Shown here piece by piece: positions 55,477 to 55,899 of a stretch of DNA of 55,899 nt. The stretch is from positions 1-55,899 of the forward strand of contig CACLNZ010000007.1 in the NCBI GenBank assembly GCA_902608415.1, in the 5' to 3' direction. The notes beneath the pieces were generated by a model that had not been told where the DNA came from, ran no database searches, and saw only the letters and a list, made by a program, of their open reading frames with translations. The first letter of the stretch is position 1; every line of letters starts with the position of its first letter. Position numbers and translations under genes: made by a program. Source of the DNA: an uncultured PS1 clade bacterium. Its GTDB lineage: Bacteria; Pseudomonadota; Alphaproteobacteria; MED-G09.

Positions 55477-55899
55477 CTAAAAACCCAAAACATCTTGCAT
55501 AGTATATAAACCGGGTTCCTTATCTTGCCCCCAACTTGCTGCTTTTAAAGCGCCATTAGCAAATATATCTCTACTCTCAGCTATATGTGCTAAAGCTATT
55601 CTCTCATTATTTCCTTCAAAAATTACTGAATGATCACCAACTACACCTTCTTTTCTGTATGAGGAAAATCCTATATCCCCCTTTTTACGCACTAAACCTT
55701 CTTTTATTTTAGTCAGATTTATTTCATCCTCTATAACTATTGGGTCATCAATAACTTTTTTATTTTCTAAATTAATATCCATTCCATTTGCAACAAAAGA
55801 ACCGAGAGCAAGAGCCGTTCCTGATGGATGGTCTTTCTTTTCCTTGTGATGAACCTCTGAAATTTCGATACTCCAGTTATCATCTAATAATTTTGAAGC
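55477..55899 (-). CDS. dapB: 4-hydroxy-tetrahydrodipicolinate reductase (C-terminal part; truncated by window end)
   Basis: Frame stays open to 55899: ...WSIEISEVHHKEKKDHPSGTALALGSFVANGMDINL..., the DapB HHKxKxDxPSGTAL signature. Confidence 0.93.
   Translation of the reverse strand, partial: ASKLLDDNWSIEISEVHHKEKKDHPSGTALALGSFVANGMDINLENKKVIDDPIVIEDEINLTKIKEGLVRKKGDIGFSSYRKEGVVGDHSVIFEGNNERIALAHIAESRDIFANGALKAASWGQDKEPGLYTMQDVLGF

Overview
The window looks like a compact, AT-rich alphaproteobacterial chromosome segment, possibly from a marine streamlined lineage (that lineage is an inference from gene order and base composition). It is almost entirely conserved housekeeping genes. Main blocks, by position: a partial ferritin-like gene, a secreted ankyrin protein and a SCO1 protein; gyrB-recF-dnaN-dnaA-rpsT; enoyl-CoA hydratase, mutM, ubiE, ubiB, coaBC and a ThiF-like E1 enzyme; katG-irr facing fabA-fabB-fabI; pnp-rpsO-truB-rbfA-infB-nusA-rimP; trmB-metK-lnt-corC-ybeY-phoH-miaB-fur-rimI-tsaB; nitroreductase, NfuA, USP, trpS, murJ, glnD; maeB; gshB-rsmI-rdgB-rph; a small Cys-rich DUF5522-like gene and grpE-dnaK-dnaJ; nth-gpmA-dapB (partial). 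I saw no tRNA, rRNA, CRISPR, transposon, prophage or recognisable defence system, and no clearly new multi-gene system. The most useful second-look items are: an irr-katG gene pair with an iron-control-element-like palindrome in the irr/fabA divergent promoter; a rimP-leader-type attenuator hairpin; a DUF5522-like gene between rph and grpE where hrcA often sits, with a sigma32-like promoter upstream of dnaK; a ThiF/MoeB-like E1 lacking the zinc cysteines but keeping the ThiF-type cysteine; and an inverted repeat over the annotated dnaA start. All calls are from reading the sequence; no database search was run.
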